This document shows positions 11,413 through 22,283 of a stretch of 64,000 nt of DNA, piece after piece. Origin of the DNA: Liquidambar formosana. Lineage: Eukaryota; Streptophyta; Magnoliopsida; Saxifragales; Altingiaceae. A program made the position numbers and the translations under genes. The stretch is taken from assembly GCA_039720395.1 (NCBI GenBank), contig JBBPBK010000108.1, forward strand, positions 126,001 through 190,000, in the 5' to 3' direction. Each line of letters starts with the position of its first letter. Positions within the stretch are counted from its first letter, which is position 1. The notes under the pieces were generated by a model. That model did not search any database and was not told the DNA's origin. It saw nothing but the letters and a program-made list of their open reading frames with translations.

Positions 11413-13264
11413 GTTGGCTTTAGTCCGAGATGACTCTAAACTACCTTTGGTCCGCAAAGACCTTAAACTATCCATAGTGCTCTAGGTTTGATCTTCTCTA
11501 TGTCATTCATGTTGTTCCTAGAGTTATAGAGTATTTAGGATTTATTGCTTTTGTGTGCGTTTTTCTTTGGAGTTTTTTTTTTTTATTAATTTTTTCATTG
11601 GTATAAAAAAAAAATTCAGAAAAAGAAAAAAAAATTTTCTTGTGTGCTTTACTATTCTTAGCTAGTTGTGTGTTTTAATTATATATGATTTGCACTAAAA
11701 TTTTGAGACTATTTTCATTATGATTGTCATATTGAGTGGAAAGTTATAAATTTATAAACTTGATATTTAGTCTCACTCTTTTAAGCACACTTAGTAGAGC
11801 AGTTTTGAAATTTACATGTTATACACTTTACACAATACCACTAACATGTGACTTTGGGGTTTATACGCTAATTCTATGAATTGTTTAATCTATGCCTTAA
11901 AATTTCTTGGAATGCCAGAATTTGAATGACCTATATGTTATGCACGTCCCTATGTCTCATGAAAAGGACTACCTTCGTGTTGTCCGAAGCTAACGTGAGG
12001 TAATTCATGGAGAAGGCTGGTTGCGTAAAAGTGTGAAAGCTATTATGTTGATATATATATATATATATTGATGGTGAGCTTCAATAAAAATTAAAAATTA
12101 AAAAAAAAAATGAATGCTGGTTTGAAAAAAAAATGAAAAATATGGAAAGGTACGAAAACATGATACCTACAAAATAATGCCCAGTGCTCACAGAAAAAGA
12201 AAAAAAAAACAATTAAAAAGGGTGAAAAGCAATCTTTTCGATTCTAACATGGTTTGAATTCTTTTTCTTTATTTTTTGGAATTGTTAGACTTTGATTAGT
12301 ATGAGTAGTTTTGCCAACCAACCCCGTTAGCATTGTCAATGCATCATACACTTAGCATGTTAACTTTCTTGAATAACTTTTCTAATCGTGTACAAGTGTG
12401 AAAGACTTTATTGATAATTTGCTATTATATCTTTAATGACTCATGTGCTTCTTTATTGTGGAATGGTGTCAATTTTAGTTCTCTTTCTATATTTGTGGAA
12501 CACTCTAACAAGTCATTGTATTGTCAAGTGCACATGTTTTGTTTATTTTTATTTTTATTTTTTATTTCTTTTTGTGCATTATTTGAGGGGGAGTTAAGAG
12601 TGTTTATCAGAGTGAATGTGAGTTGTTATCTCTTGTGCCCTCATCTTGAGTCCATATATATATATATATATTTTCTCTTGATATGAGGATGTCGATGATG
12701 ATGGCATTGAGATTGGATCCTAGTTTAGGATTTCTTTATCTTGTTAGGCTTGTGTTAGCTTTTTTAGGCTACATGAAGTTATGCTTAGGACTTTTAGTGT
12801 TCTTTTGATGTTTTCATCTCTTTTATCTGATGTCCTTAAGTTTAATTAATGAATTCACATGGTTCTTTTGCTATTCTTTGATTTTCCTCTTGTATGAGTG
12901 ATGTGGTTTCATTCTTTTATATGTGTGGTTTCCTTTGTCAATTCATGACCAAAAAGGTGAGAACTTTGTATGCTTGGGGGAGAATATCTTTGAGTTTGTA
13001 TGCTTGGGAGAGAATAGAATATCATTGAGTTTTTAATCTATTTCTATGATATATATTATGCTTGGGTATTGTTTGTTCTTATTTGTAGATCTCAGGTTGA
13101 TAGGTTGAGTGTGAGAATCAGTATTGTTTTTGGTTCTTTCCATGTAATATTTCTTTATCGAGTTGTAATTCTCAATTGAGTTTGGGACTTGTTCAGTTTT
13201 ATGGTTTGGGAATAGGTTTTATATCTCATGTCGAGATTTATATTGGTTTTGTCACGAAATTGCC
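11413..13264 (+). other. non-coding internal region replacing pol
   Basis: About 1.85 kb between the protease stub and the polypurine tract has no pol similarity in any frame that I can see. It contains A-rich and T-rich tracts and a (TA)n at ~12051-12068. A ~30-bp imperfect tandem duplication ('tttgtatgcttggg..gagaata') lies at ~12966-13016. Confidence 0.6.
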
Positions 13265-13276
13265 AAAGGGAGAGAT
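13265..13276 (+). promoter_or_regulatory. polypurine tract
   Basis: AAAGGGAGAGAT immediately before the 3' LTR, in the position and composition of a plus-strand primer. Confidence 0.8.
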
Positions 13277-14304
13277 TGTAAAGTCCATATTTTTTATGTT
13301 GTCAAATTCCGTGCCAAAGTGTGGTTGAGTCTTGGGTTGATTGAAGACATATGAAACTGCAAAGGTGCATTAAATTTCAAGTGTTTAAAGCTATGCGGCT
13401 CACACTCATTTATAGGGAAGGTAAGTGACTTTAATTGCCCTATACCTTAGTTGAAAATTGTTTTTAAACATCTCTTTGTTTTCAAGGATGTTTAGAAAAT
13501 ATTTTAAAAAGGTTTTTAAGGTTTTAATGCAAAACAGGGCATCCTGATCGATCGGGGTTGAGGGCCGATCGATCAGTGCTGTTTTGAAAATGGTTGTTTG
13601 CTATTGCCTACCTCGACCAATTGGGGTTGAGGACTCGATCGATCGGGCTTCGTAAAAATCAGATTTTTTGTTTTAAAAAACCTTCCTATTTGATATGATT
13701 TCGTTCCCTATTCTTTTGGAGTTTCTTAGTATCTATATATAAAAACTATTACAATAGAGGAGGCTAAGCAAACCTCTCCCTATTAGGGTTTTCATTGTTC
13801 ATCTGTTTAAAATCTCTCTAAAGCACTTTAACCTAGGTTTTTACTGATATGCTCTAGAGATTATCAAATCACACATCATTCACAACCTTAAGTGTTTGTA
13901 AGACCGTTGCGACGGTGATCGAGCCTGCGAGTTCGTGATTGAAGGCATCACTGTGAAAGAGGTTAGTTGCAACCAAAGTCGTGACGACGGAGATCGATCG
14001 TGTGTGATCACGGGAGTGAAGACAATTGCATGAGTCCTTGTGTGGTTTGTAAGTGTATCTTGTACTCGTTGATTTTATAGTGAATTAGCTTCAACTAGAC
14101 GAGATCCTGTGGTTTTTCCCTACTAGGGTTTTCAACGTAAAAATTATCTTGTGATATTTTTCCTGCTTTATGGTTTAATTATTGTGTGATTGATTGATAG
14201 ATTTTAGGGTTTGAATTGATTGGATAAAAATTGGGTAAAATAAATTAAAATACCTATTCAACCCCCCTTTTAGGTATTACAGGCTTGGTAAAACCGGAAT
14301 TTCA
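13277..14304 (+). repeat. 3' LTR of the gag-only element
   Basis: Starts TGTAAAGTCCATA and ends GGAATTTCA, with TG...CA termini. Full-length match to the 5' LTR with scattered, mainly transition, differences. Confidence 0.9.
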
Positions 14305-15937
14305 TTTTTTTTTAGTGAAAAACTCAATAAGTTTTCATTTTAAAAAATTAAAAAAAAAAAATCATTTTGTATTTTTTATAAAACCTTAGAAAGTGAAAAA
14401 ATGTAGTGTATACAAATAAAGTTGAGAGGTTCTAATAGCCACCCTCTATTTGTTATTTTTTTTTTTTAAAAAAAGTTTTTTTTTTTTTTTTTTTGACCTA
14501 CTTCAAGGGTACTAAATAAGTTGGGGCCCTTATTTTTTTGGTCAAAATTTTGGAATCTGTTGCCCGAGTGGCCTTACCTCAAGACCGAGCCTAACCTACT
14601 ACCAATACTTATCAGTGTTTAATGCCGAAATTGATTTAACCGAACCATCCTAGGTCACTCACCAACTTTAACCAAACCCACTAATTTATTCCATCCAAAT
14701 GCTTCCTTTGAGTTTTTTCTTTTCTTTTTCTTTTTTTTCCTTAAAGATCTTTTAATTATTATTATTAATTTTTCTAATATTTAATGTAGAAGTTGACATA
14801 TTGTGAATGAATCTCCTAAAGATTGAAAGCAGCATCACATAAGAAATCTTCACAAGGCAGACCTCAAAAGAGGAGAAGAAAAATAATGAGGTTTACTTTC
14901 CACATGTAAAAGAGATAGTCTTGCAAAACTATCAAAGACATTAATGTCATGAATGAGTCTATTTTCACATCTTTTTATATTAAATCGACATCTTTTTATG
15001 AATGAAAAAAATCTAAATATTAACTTTAGAGGATTTGAATTTGGCACAAAAATGCATGAAAATAGGCCCTCCATAATGTCATTTTGATGTACTTTTGGAG
15101 AGCCATTACCTTAAAAAAAAAATAAATAAAAAAAATAAAAATAAAAAAATAAAGGGCAAAAATATTCTGAGGAAAATGAAGTGTGGCTTTTTTTTTTTTT
15201 AATTTAAATTTCAAATCTAATCAACCGAACAATTCACCAATTTGATTAAAGTTATACTTGTCTTAATTTTTTTTATTCTTTCATTTTGTAGGTAAGTGGG
15301 GAAGGGATGATATGAATTTGACGATTATATAGTGTCCAAGACTACAGAGATTGGAGCCCAAGCAAAGTACAGTAGCATCATAAAATATATATATATATAT
15401 ATATAGATAAAGGCTATGTAGGCGAACGTGATTCGAAGAAATTATTATTATGATTATAATATGAGTGAGACGATGGACATTGAGTTGTTAATATGGTACG
15501 TCATCTTTTAATCTTTTAAACTAGGAGACTGAGGAATCTGATGAACTCATGAATCATGATTTTATTAAGAAAATATTTGGACTAATTAGAATAGTATTTA
15601 AATAAAATTTTAATTTCTATCATTCACTTGGATGCATCCTACCAATATTTAATTGTGTTACATCGTACCAGATCGAGCGGGTTCATTGATTTGCCCTTAG
15701 TTTAACCGTCATTTTTTCTTGATCTTGCTTTTTAGTATTTCAAGGAGAGAAAGAGAGAGAACAATTGCACGCAACCATGCAACAACAAAATTTATACCTA
15801 ACAAATTTTTTTCCTTAGTACACACAAAATTTGCCTATATATTTGATTACTAAAATTCGCTTATATAGATTAAAATAAAAAATAGATCTTTTTAGGAGCT
15901 ATAAATAAAATAAAACCTGATATGCTTCCTTTGTAAT

Positions 15938-16420
15938 TTAGAAAAATTCACATATACAAGAAGAAGAAGAAAGCCAAACAAAATGTAAAGCTATTATACC
16001 AAAAAGAAATAAACCAACTGTGTCAAAATATAAGTTAAATATTACTCTTCTCGTATTTTTTGCTGCAAAATCACTAATTAAGTTAACATAATCAAGTTTT
16101 TTTACCATATCATGTTCAATATATAATATAGCTAATCTAGTCAATTTTTCTTTTGACATAGTGGAATGAATGTAAGATTTGATCAATTTCAACTTTGAAA
16201 AATTTCTTTCTGCAGATGCAACTATAACTGGTATGGTCAACAATATTCTATAAGCAATCCAAATATTTGGGAAACAACCGTTCATTTCTTGCAAATAATT
16301 CAGTACTTCAATTGGCCTTTTTACATTTGTTAGTAACACTTCTTTCAAGACCTTTAATCCTAAATATAAATCTCCCCCACTAATATCAAAGTGCCCTTTA
16401 TCTATATATATATAGGAAAG
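15938..16420 (-). pseudogene. hAT transposase C-terminal fragment, copy B
   Basis: The minus-strand frame 16348-15938 is open for 136 codons. It reads through a hAT dimerisation domain: IEVLNYLQEMNGCFPNIW, TIPVIVASAERNFSKLKLIK, SYIHSTMSKEKLTRLAILYI and an SDFAAKNTRR tail. The last ~35 residues are hydrophobic and unrelated. Upstream on the minus strand to ~16420 the residues DKGHFDISGGDLYLGLKVL extend the same domain in frame. The DDE catalytic core is absent, so this is a remnant, but better preserved than copy A. Confidence 0.8.
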
Positions 16421-16722
16421 AAAAAGTAAAAAAATTAATTAATTAAAGAGAGAATGGTTTGAACGTTTGGTGCACCTGAATTCTTTGAATTGTCTGAGAG
16501 GTAATCAGATACTTCTAATCTTTTAAATAAAATTTGTCATGATCTTATCGGATAAGGGTGAAGGCTGTGAGAGATTGAGAGCACTAAGAGAGGGAGAAAG
16601 GAGGAGGTTGGAGGCTGACTGATAAAGATGTTAGATCTAATCTGATTTAGAGTTAAAGGGTCTTTTTTTTTTTTTTTTTTTTTTTGGGCTTGAGTTGAGT
16701 AAGATTGTTTGGCCATTTGGAC

Positions 16723-17115
16723 AAGGGTCCGGATATCGCAACCCCTTCAAGTGATCTCCCTACCCTATTAATTTAAATTTTTTGAAAAATATAAAAAGGT
16801 TTTTATGAAAAATGGGTGCAAAGTCCACAAGAAAATATCATTTTGAACAACTTTGCAGAAGAAAGTTTTTCGAAAATCTATCATTTAAGTAGACTTTTTG
16901 GCCATTTATAGTACCTATTTCATTTTTGGACAAAAAGTCCACTTAAATTATAAATTTTGGAAACACTTTCTTCTGCAAAGTTGTTTAAAATGATATTTTC
17001 TAGTAGACCACGTGGCCACTTTTCATAAAAACCTTTTATATTTTTCTAAAACTTTAAAATTTTAAAATTAATGGGTGGGGAGATCACTTGGAGGGGTTGC
17101 AATATCCAGACCCTT
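16723..17115. mobile_element. 393-bp foldback MITE with 5-bp target duplication
   Basis: The left end AAGGGTCCGGATATCGCAAC and the right end are reverse complements, and pairing continues inwards over most of the element. It is flanked by TGGAC on both sides (16718-16722 and 17116-17120). Copy A has the single uninterrupted site TGGCT at ~7594-7604, which confirms both borders. No coding capacity. It shares the 'GCAACCCCT' end and internal arms with the MITEs at 17213 and 7697. Confidence 0.85.
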
Positions 17116-17212
17116 TGGACTATTGTACATGGAATTGGGTTAGGAACTTAGGAATTATTTGGGGCTCTTAAACTTGAATTAGGGCCTTTACTCATTTAGT
17201 TATAAAAAAGAG

Positions 17213-17627
17213 GCCGGCGGCTATTGCAACCCCTCAAGTTTATTTGTAAACCTCACTTATTTTCACTTTTTAAGATTTTATGAAATATATAAAATCTTTT
17301 TATGAAAACTAGTCACATAGTCCACTAAAAAACATTATTTTGAATGACTTTGTAAAATATTTTCAAAATCTGTCGTTTAAGAGCACTTTTTGACTATTTA
17401 CACTCCATTTCATTCTTATAAAAACGAAAATTATAAATAGCCAAAAAGTCTACTTAAACGATTGATTTTGAAAAAAAATTATTTTACAAAGTTATTCAAA
17501 ATGATGTTTTTTAGTGGAAAACTCAACAATTTTCATAAAAAAAACCTTTTATATTTTTTATAAAACCTTAGAAAGTGAAAAAAGGTGAGGTATACAAATA
17601 AAATTGAGAGGTTCCAATAGTCACCCT
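17213..17627. mobile_element. foldback MITE, copy B (uninterrupted)
   Basis: Left arm GGCTATTGCAACCCCTCAAG pairs with the right arm ending 'ttgagaggttccaatagtc'. The centre holds the mirrored 'aaaaagtctacttaaa' and 'ttgactatttacactcc' segments. It is the empty-site counterpart of the MITE split by the Copia element at 7996-14304: the T run of the insertion site is at ~17507-17513. Confidence 0.75.
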
Positions 17628-18326
17628 CAATTAAAAAAAATTGTATATTTTTTTTGGACATACTACAAGGATACCAAATAAGTTGGGGCCTTATTTTTTG
17701 TCAAAATTTTGGGACCTCATCCGATTGCATAAGTGGCCTTGCCACAAGACTGGGCCTGACCTGCTGCCAATACTTATCAGTGTTTAATATGATGAGATTG
17801 ATTTAACCAAACCATCCTAGCTCACTCACCAACTTTAACCAAACCCACTAATTTATGCCATCCAAATGCTTCCTTTGAGTTTTTTGTTTTTTTTTTTTTT
17901 AACCTTAAAGATTTTTTAATTATTATTTTTAATATTTAAAGTAGAAGTTGACATATTGTGAATGAATCTCCTAGAGATTGAAAGCAGCATCACATAAGAA
18001 ATCTTCACAAGACAGACCTCAAAAGAGGAAAAGAAAAATAGTGAGGTTTACTTTCCACATGGAAAAGAGATTAGTCTTGCAAAACTATCAAAGTCATTAA
18101 TGTTATGAATGAACCTATTTTCACATCTTTTTTTTTTTTTTTTTAAATTTCAAATCTAATCAACCGAACAATTCACCAATTTGATTAAAGTTATACCTGT
18201 CTTAATTTTTTTTTATTCTTTCATTTTTTAGGTAAGTGGCGAAGGAATGAAATGAGTGCCAAGATTATATAGTGTTCAAGACTACAGAGAATGCAGCCCA
18301 AGCAAAGAAAATTAGCATCATAAAAT

Positions 18327-18327
<1 letters not shown>

Positions 18328-18393
<66 letters not shown>
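18328..18393. repeat. (TA)n microsatellite
   Basis: More than 30 TA units in copy B; copy A has a much shorter tract at ~15386-15404. Confidence 0.95.
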
Positions 18394-18396
<3 letters not shown>

Positions 18397-18764
18397 GCTA
18401 TGTAGGCGAATGTGATTCGAAGCAATTATTATTATGATATAATATGAGTGAGACGATCGATATTGAGTTGTTAATATGGTACGTCATCTCTTAATCTTTT
18501 AAACTAGAAGATTGAGGAATCTGATGAACTTATGAATCATGATTCTATTAAGAAAATATTTGGACTCATTAGAATAGTATTTAAATAAAATTTTAATTTC
18601 TATCATTCACTTGGATGCATCCTGCCAATATTTAATTACGTTACATCGTACCAGATCGAGCGGGTTCATTGATTTGCCCTTAGTTTAACCGTCATTTTTG
18701 CTTCATCTTGCTTTTAAGTATTTAAAGGGGAGAGAGAGAGAGAACAACTGCACGCAACCACGCA

Positions 18765-20185
18765 TTGCCATTTTATCTTGGGTGGTCATTAACTAATGTG
18801 GAATAAGCTGTGACTCTACATGTGTTCTAAGGGATCGGATCAGCGAACCAATGGTATAGAAAATCCCTTTTGTTAAAAAGAAAAAAACAAACATTACATA
18901 GAGGTGCTTCCACGAAAAATGACCATTGCTTTGGTTGTCAACTAGATCAGCTAGAAATACTGGCAAATAAAATAAATGAAGAAAGATTGGTATTAGACAT
19001 TGCAAAAATGCGAGTTCAATTCCATCTCTTGCGAATCAGAGAAGTAAAAATAGAAATCAGACCTTAGGATCTCAAACCAATTAAGCTGAGGTTTGGCCAC
19101 AAAATATTTTGTAATAGCGCAAGCTATATATCCTCTTGACTTATTGAAATGGACTAATAAATTTCAAAATTTAATTAGATGACTTGAGGTAACATAAACG
19201 TCAAGGTGGAGCGTGGTTGAGCGATATAAAGACAAATTAAGAGATCAATGTAGTTGTTTTGTTTGTTTGTTTGTCTGTTTTTTCTCTTTCGGCTAGGACA
19301 AAACGATGAGGGTAATTAAAGTAAAAGGTCATGAAAAAATTATCACTATTTTTTCTCTTTTTCTTTTTCTTTTTCTTTTTTTTTTTTGAGGGCCCGTGGG
19401 AGGGGGGAGGGTATGGTGTTTTCTAATGAGAGGTCACTACAATTTCATCATTTAAATAAAAGACATTTTTCCTGAAAGCTCGTGAGAGTTTCGTTTTTTT
19501 TTTTTTAATCTTTCTATTTTTAAAAATAAAAATAAATAAATAAATAATTTTTTTTTTCTTTCTGTACTTTTAAATATCTCCTAGAAATTTCTTCATCATC
19601 TTACAAGTTGTGAAGGAGTAAATGTTGTGCTTTTTCCTTTTCTCTCTTAATTTTTTTTTCTTAATTTTTTTGTCTTTTGGTTTGTTTGCTGGTTTGAAAA
19701 TGTTAATTAATTGTGTTAAATGTTATAGTTATTTTCCTGTCTTTGCTTTGCGAAAAAGATGCTCCGCCACAAACAGTGATAGAGGAAATTCGGATGGATT
19801 TGGTAGATGTCTCATGTCATGCTTATTTCATTCAAATCGATGACTCGAATATAAAAATAAAAGAAAATTGAGTACACTTTATAATTTAATAACTTTAGAA
19901 CGAGTTGGCTGAGCCAATTAGGAACATTGATTTTCTTATATGCTACTTGCTAGTCAAGAGACAAAAAAATAATAATAATAATAATAATAATAAAACATAT
20001 TTTTAAAATGCAACTAAGATAGTCCAAGGTTGGCAGATGTCACGACGGACCAATGGTATAATCCTGCACCGTACGAGGTTAACTGTCACTTTCTGGACAT
20101 ACTATTCTAAATGGAAGCAGGCTATCATTATCACAGAAAAAACACTTTTCTCTCTCACTTAGTTTATATATATATATATATATAT
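18765..20185. other. no gene seen; AT-rich with poly(T) tracts
   Basis: Short open frames at 18793-19067 and 19622-19843 are low in complexity or lack any domain I can recognise. Poly(T) tracts occur at ~19345-19387 and ~19495-19506, (AAT)n at ~19969-19992 and (TA)n at ~20167-20189. Confidence 0.35.
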
Positions 20186-20189
20186 ATAT

Positions 20190-20560
20190 TTTAAGATTTT
20201 ATGAAAAAAATAATAGGTTTTCATGGAAACTAAATATTTTGTTCCCAAAAAAAAAAAAAAATCATTCTAAACAATTTTGTAAAATAAATTTTTTCAAAAT
20301 ATATCATTTAAGTAAACTATTTGGCTATTTATTGTCTTTATTTCGTTTTTATAAAATGTTTCATAAAAAATTACAACAAAAATTTACTTAAACAATTGAT
20401 TTTGGAAAAGCATTTTACGCATTGTTGTTTAAAATAATGTTTTCTAGTGGACAATGTGATTATTTTTAATGAAAACTTTATATATTTTCTATAAAACCCT
20501 TAAAAAAAATATAAACTAAATCGAGGTGTAGAAGAATTTTTGTGATGTCTATAACTAACC
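20190..20560. mobile_element. decayed foldback MITE, third member of the family
   Basis: The order of segments ('attttatgaaaa..gttttcatgg', 'aacaattttgtaaaat', 'tttaagtaaactatttggc', then their mirrored forms) matches the elements at 7697 and 17213. The left terminus is replaced by a (TA)n tract. Termini are too decayed to define a target duplication. Confidence 0.55.
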
Positions 20561-21064
20561 CCTGCTAATGATTTAATACCATCAAATTGAATCATATGCA
20601 GTTTAATCCTGAACCCCTTGTAAAGATTGAAAGCATATTTTCTAGTTGAATTTTGCACACGCAAAAAAAAAAAAAAAAAAAAAAAGGGTTTTATATTGAC
20701 CATGTAATTATTCCATATATTAAAAAGGTTGGCAAACTTTGTTGGGTCATATCAATGGTCTTTATGAAAAGGATGAGAATTGAACCAAATACAAGCCATT
20801 TATGTCTTCCAAAACGGTGCCCTCTGCCTCACATCACTTGTAACAAATATTCCAGCTTCTGCTGTGAATGTATGGTTCAAAAACTAAATCCAAAGTTCAT
20901 AGAACAGAAAGGTGCAAGCAGTTTGGATTAGCATTTTGGGAAGTAACTATTTCAAGCTAATTATAATTACGACCTGCAGTCCCAACCCCCAAATATGTGT
21001 CACTGATCTGCATGCGATCCTATATATGACACTCAATAGTGTAATGTATGTAACATCTACATAC
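20561..21064. other. no gene seen
   Basis: Contains a poly(A) tract at ~20662-20683. Short frames here show no recognisable domain. Confidence 0.3.
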
Positions 21065-21230
21065 CTATCTTTGGATAGTTCAGTTAGTAAAAACAATCTT
21101 ATGATTGTATAGTTATAAGATGTATTGTTATGAATTCAATTTCCTATTAAGATAACCTAAGATTTAAGTAGAGTGGACGTGATAGTGAATTGTTGTACTA
21201 ATCTCTTCAAAAATTTAAATCCCATAAGTG
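21065..21230 (+). mobile_element. tRNA-derived SINE-like sequence
   Basis: 'tagttcagttagtaaaa' (about 21076-21092) resembles a pol III A box and 'tgaattcaatttcc' (~21131-21144) a decayed B box, in the right order and roughly the right distance. No clear tail or target duplication. Confidence 0.35.
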
Positions 21231-21763
21231 GGTCTAAAGAACCTTGCATTGGGATTTGTTCCCTATTATTAATTGGAAAAAAAAAAAAGAGTACAATGGG
21301 GAATTCATTCTAAAGCAGTTTCAAGACGATGCCCCCTTTTTTTGCTTTTTTGCTTTTGACCTTTTTTTCCCTTGTTGGTGTTTGGTTCGAAGTTCGAGGT
21401 TCGACTCAGCCATGAGCTCAGTTGCGAGCTGAGTTTCTTGTTAATTGACACAGATTGGGCAGAGGAACCAACCTTTTTTAAAAAATAAATAAATAAATCA
21501 GCAACAAGTGTGTACGTGCGTCTAGAGCTACCAACTCATTGACCAAAACCAGCGAAAGCAACCTTAGCGAATGCAAGAAATATGAATGTGGATCGACAAG
21601 ATGCCGACCTGTTTTCACGCCATTGGTATACCGTACGTGGCTCTAGCTTATTAGTTATTACCTTCCTCAGTTGTCACTACCCTCGGTTCCCGTTAATTTA
21701 AAAAAATAACACCACATGTTTACTCACTGATCTCTTTCTCTCTCTCACCCACACACACAGGCT

Positions 21764-21774
21764 CTTATATATGC
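21764..21774 (+). promoter_or_regulatory. TATA box of the HMA gene (putative)
   Basis: CTTATATATGC follows a CT-rich and CA-rich stretch and precedes the first UTR exon by a normal distance; transcription would start near 21,795 or slightly upstream. Confidence 0.5.
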
Positions 21775-21779
21775 CTTTG

Positions 21780-21888
21780 GACTTTCAATACACCATGTCA
21801 GAATCTGCACAGCAGAACCTGAATGACACTTCTTAAAATTTTTTTCCTGTTAAATTCAAGTGGACCAATTTTCTCAAATCTCCTTCCT
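21780..21888 (+). other. HMA 5'-UTR exon (approximate start)
   Basis: Non-coding leader exon between the TATA box and a GTAAGT donor at 21889. It joins exon 2 at 22055 after a TTTTATTTCAG acceptor. The start is estimated from the TATA box. Confidence 0.55.
21795..21836 (+). other. upstream ORF of 13 codons in the HMA 5' leader
   Basis: An ATG in the context ACCATGT opens a 13-residue frame that ends at TAA before the 5'-UTR intron. It is in the transcript only if transcription starts at or before ~21,790. An uORF here could lower translation of the main frame. Confidence 0.45.
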
Positions 21889-22054
21889 GTAAGTTCTTGT
21901 TTTTCTTCATTTCCAAACTTTTAGACATGAAGCTCTGGCACCCATTTGCATAATCCAGATCATTAGTGCAAAACAAAATCATATCATTCATTCATTGTTA
22001 TGACCTCATGTGTATTGCACTACAAAAATAATCTTTCATATGTTTTTATTTCAG

Positions 22055-22283
22055 ATCTGCAGAACTTAATGATCAACAATGGCTGCTAATGATGAAACCA
22101 CGGCAGTTAAAAAGCTTGAGAAAAGCTACTTTGATGTGTTGGGTCTGTGCTGTTCCTCAGAGGTTCCTCTGATTGAGAATATTCTGAAGCCTCTTGAGGG
22201 AGTCAAAGATGTTTCAGTGATCGTCGTATCAAAAACTGTCATTGTTGTCCATGATAGTCGCCTCATTTCTCAGGCACAAATTG
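22055..22283 (+). other. HMA: HMA exon 2 (start codon, CCxxE metal-binding domain)
   Basis: Begins after TTTCAG. The ATG at 22079 opens the frame, which codes residues 1-68, the N-terminal heavy-metal-associated fold. Ends in phase 1 (ATT G) before GTAATC. Confidence 0.9.

Larger units (their letters stand above)
7996..14304 (+). mobile_element. 6.3-kb Copia-type LTR element with gag but no pol
   Basis: Two ~1.03-kb LTRs (7996-9025 and 13277-14304) bound an internal region with a tRNA-Met primer-binding site, a broken gag frame with zinc knuckles, the first residues of a protease, and then ~1.85 kb of non-coding sequence up to a polypurine tract. The element sits in a T run, with TTTTT on each side (7991-7995 and 14305-14309). 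The homologous position in copy B (~17507-17513) is uninterrupted, which proves the insertion borders. No integrase, reverse transcriptase or RNase H is present, so mobility would need a helper element. By eye the LTRs differ by several percent, mostly transitions. Confidence 0.9.
7697..14446. mobile_element. foldback MITE, copy A, split by the Copia element
   Basis: Left part 7697-7995 and right part 14310-14446 together equal the intact element at 17213-17627. Termini are 'gttatcacaacccctcaa' on the left and the reverse-complement-like 'ttgagaggttctaatagcc' on the right. The two arms are near reverse complements over most of the length. It carries no coding sequence. Confidence 0.7.
6537..14593 (-). 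mobile_element. hAT element (zf-MYM/dimerisation type), copy A, with nested insertions
   Basis: The left end (6537) starts CAGGGTCAATCCTAAG and the right end (14593) reads AAGACCGAGCCTA, both decayed forms of the CAGGGCCGGTCCTG-type terminus usual for this hAT group. The flanks acttgttg (6529-6536) and acctacta (14594-14601) fit a decayed 8-bp target duplication; in copy B the right flank is acctgctg. A transposase relic lies on the minus strand at 6960-7210. Removing the Copia insertion leaves about 1.7 kb, so the element is internally deleted. It was later split by a foldback MITE and by a Copia element. Confidence 0.6.
6611..15782. repeat. tandem duplication, copy A (interrupted)
   Basis: After removing the Copia element and one TTTTT, the ~2.86 kb made of 6611-7995 plus 14310-15782 matches 15783-18764 almost end to end in the same order and orientation. 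Both copies start 'caacaaaatttatacc' and end with an (GA)n tract followed by 'gcacgcaacca'. Copy A lacks the MITE found in B at 16723-17115 and has ~200 bp (about 14985-15190) that copy B lacks. Confidence 0.85.
15783..18764. repeat. tandem duplication, copy B
   Basis: Direct repeat of the copy A unit, abutting it at 15782/15783. It starts inside the hAT element, so its left hAT terminus is missing, and continues past the hAT right end (17758) through a ~1-kb unique flank. It carries a 393-bp MITE absent from copy A and the empty site of the Copia insertion. Confidence 0.85.

Noticed and set aside
12411..12686. 91-codon frame in the Copia internal region as a hidden env-like gene
   Set aside because: Hydrophobic only because it is T-rich; no signal or family feature, and it runs into a (TA)n tract.
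21600..21764. zinc-deficiency response element (palindromic TGTCGACA-type) in the HMA promoter
   Set aside because: No such 10-bp palindrome was found in the few hundred bases upstream of the TATA box.
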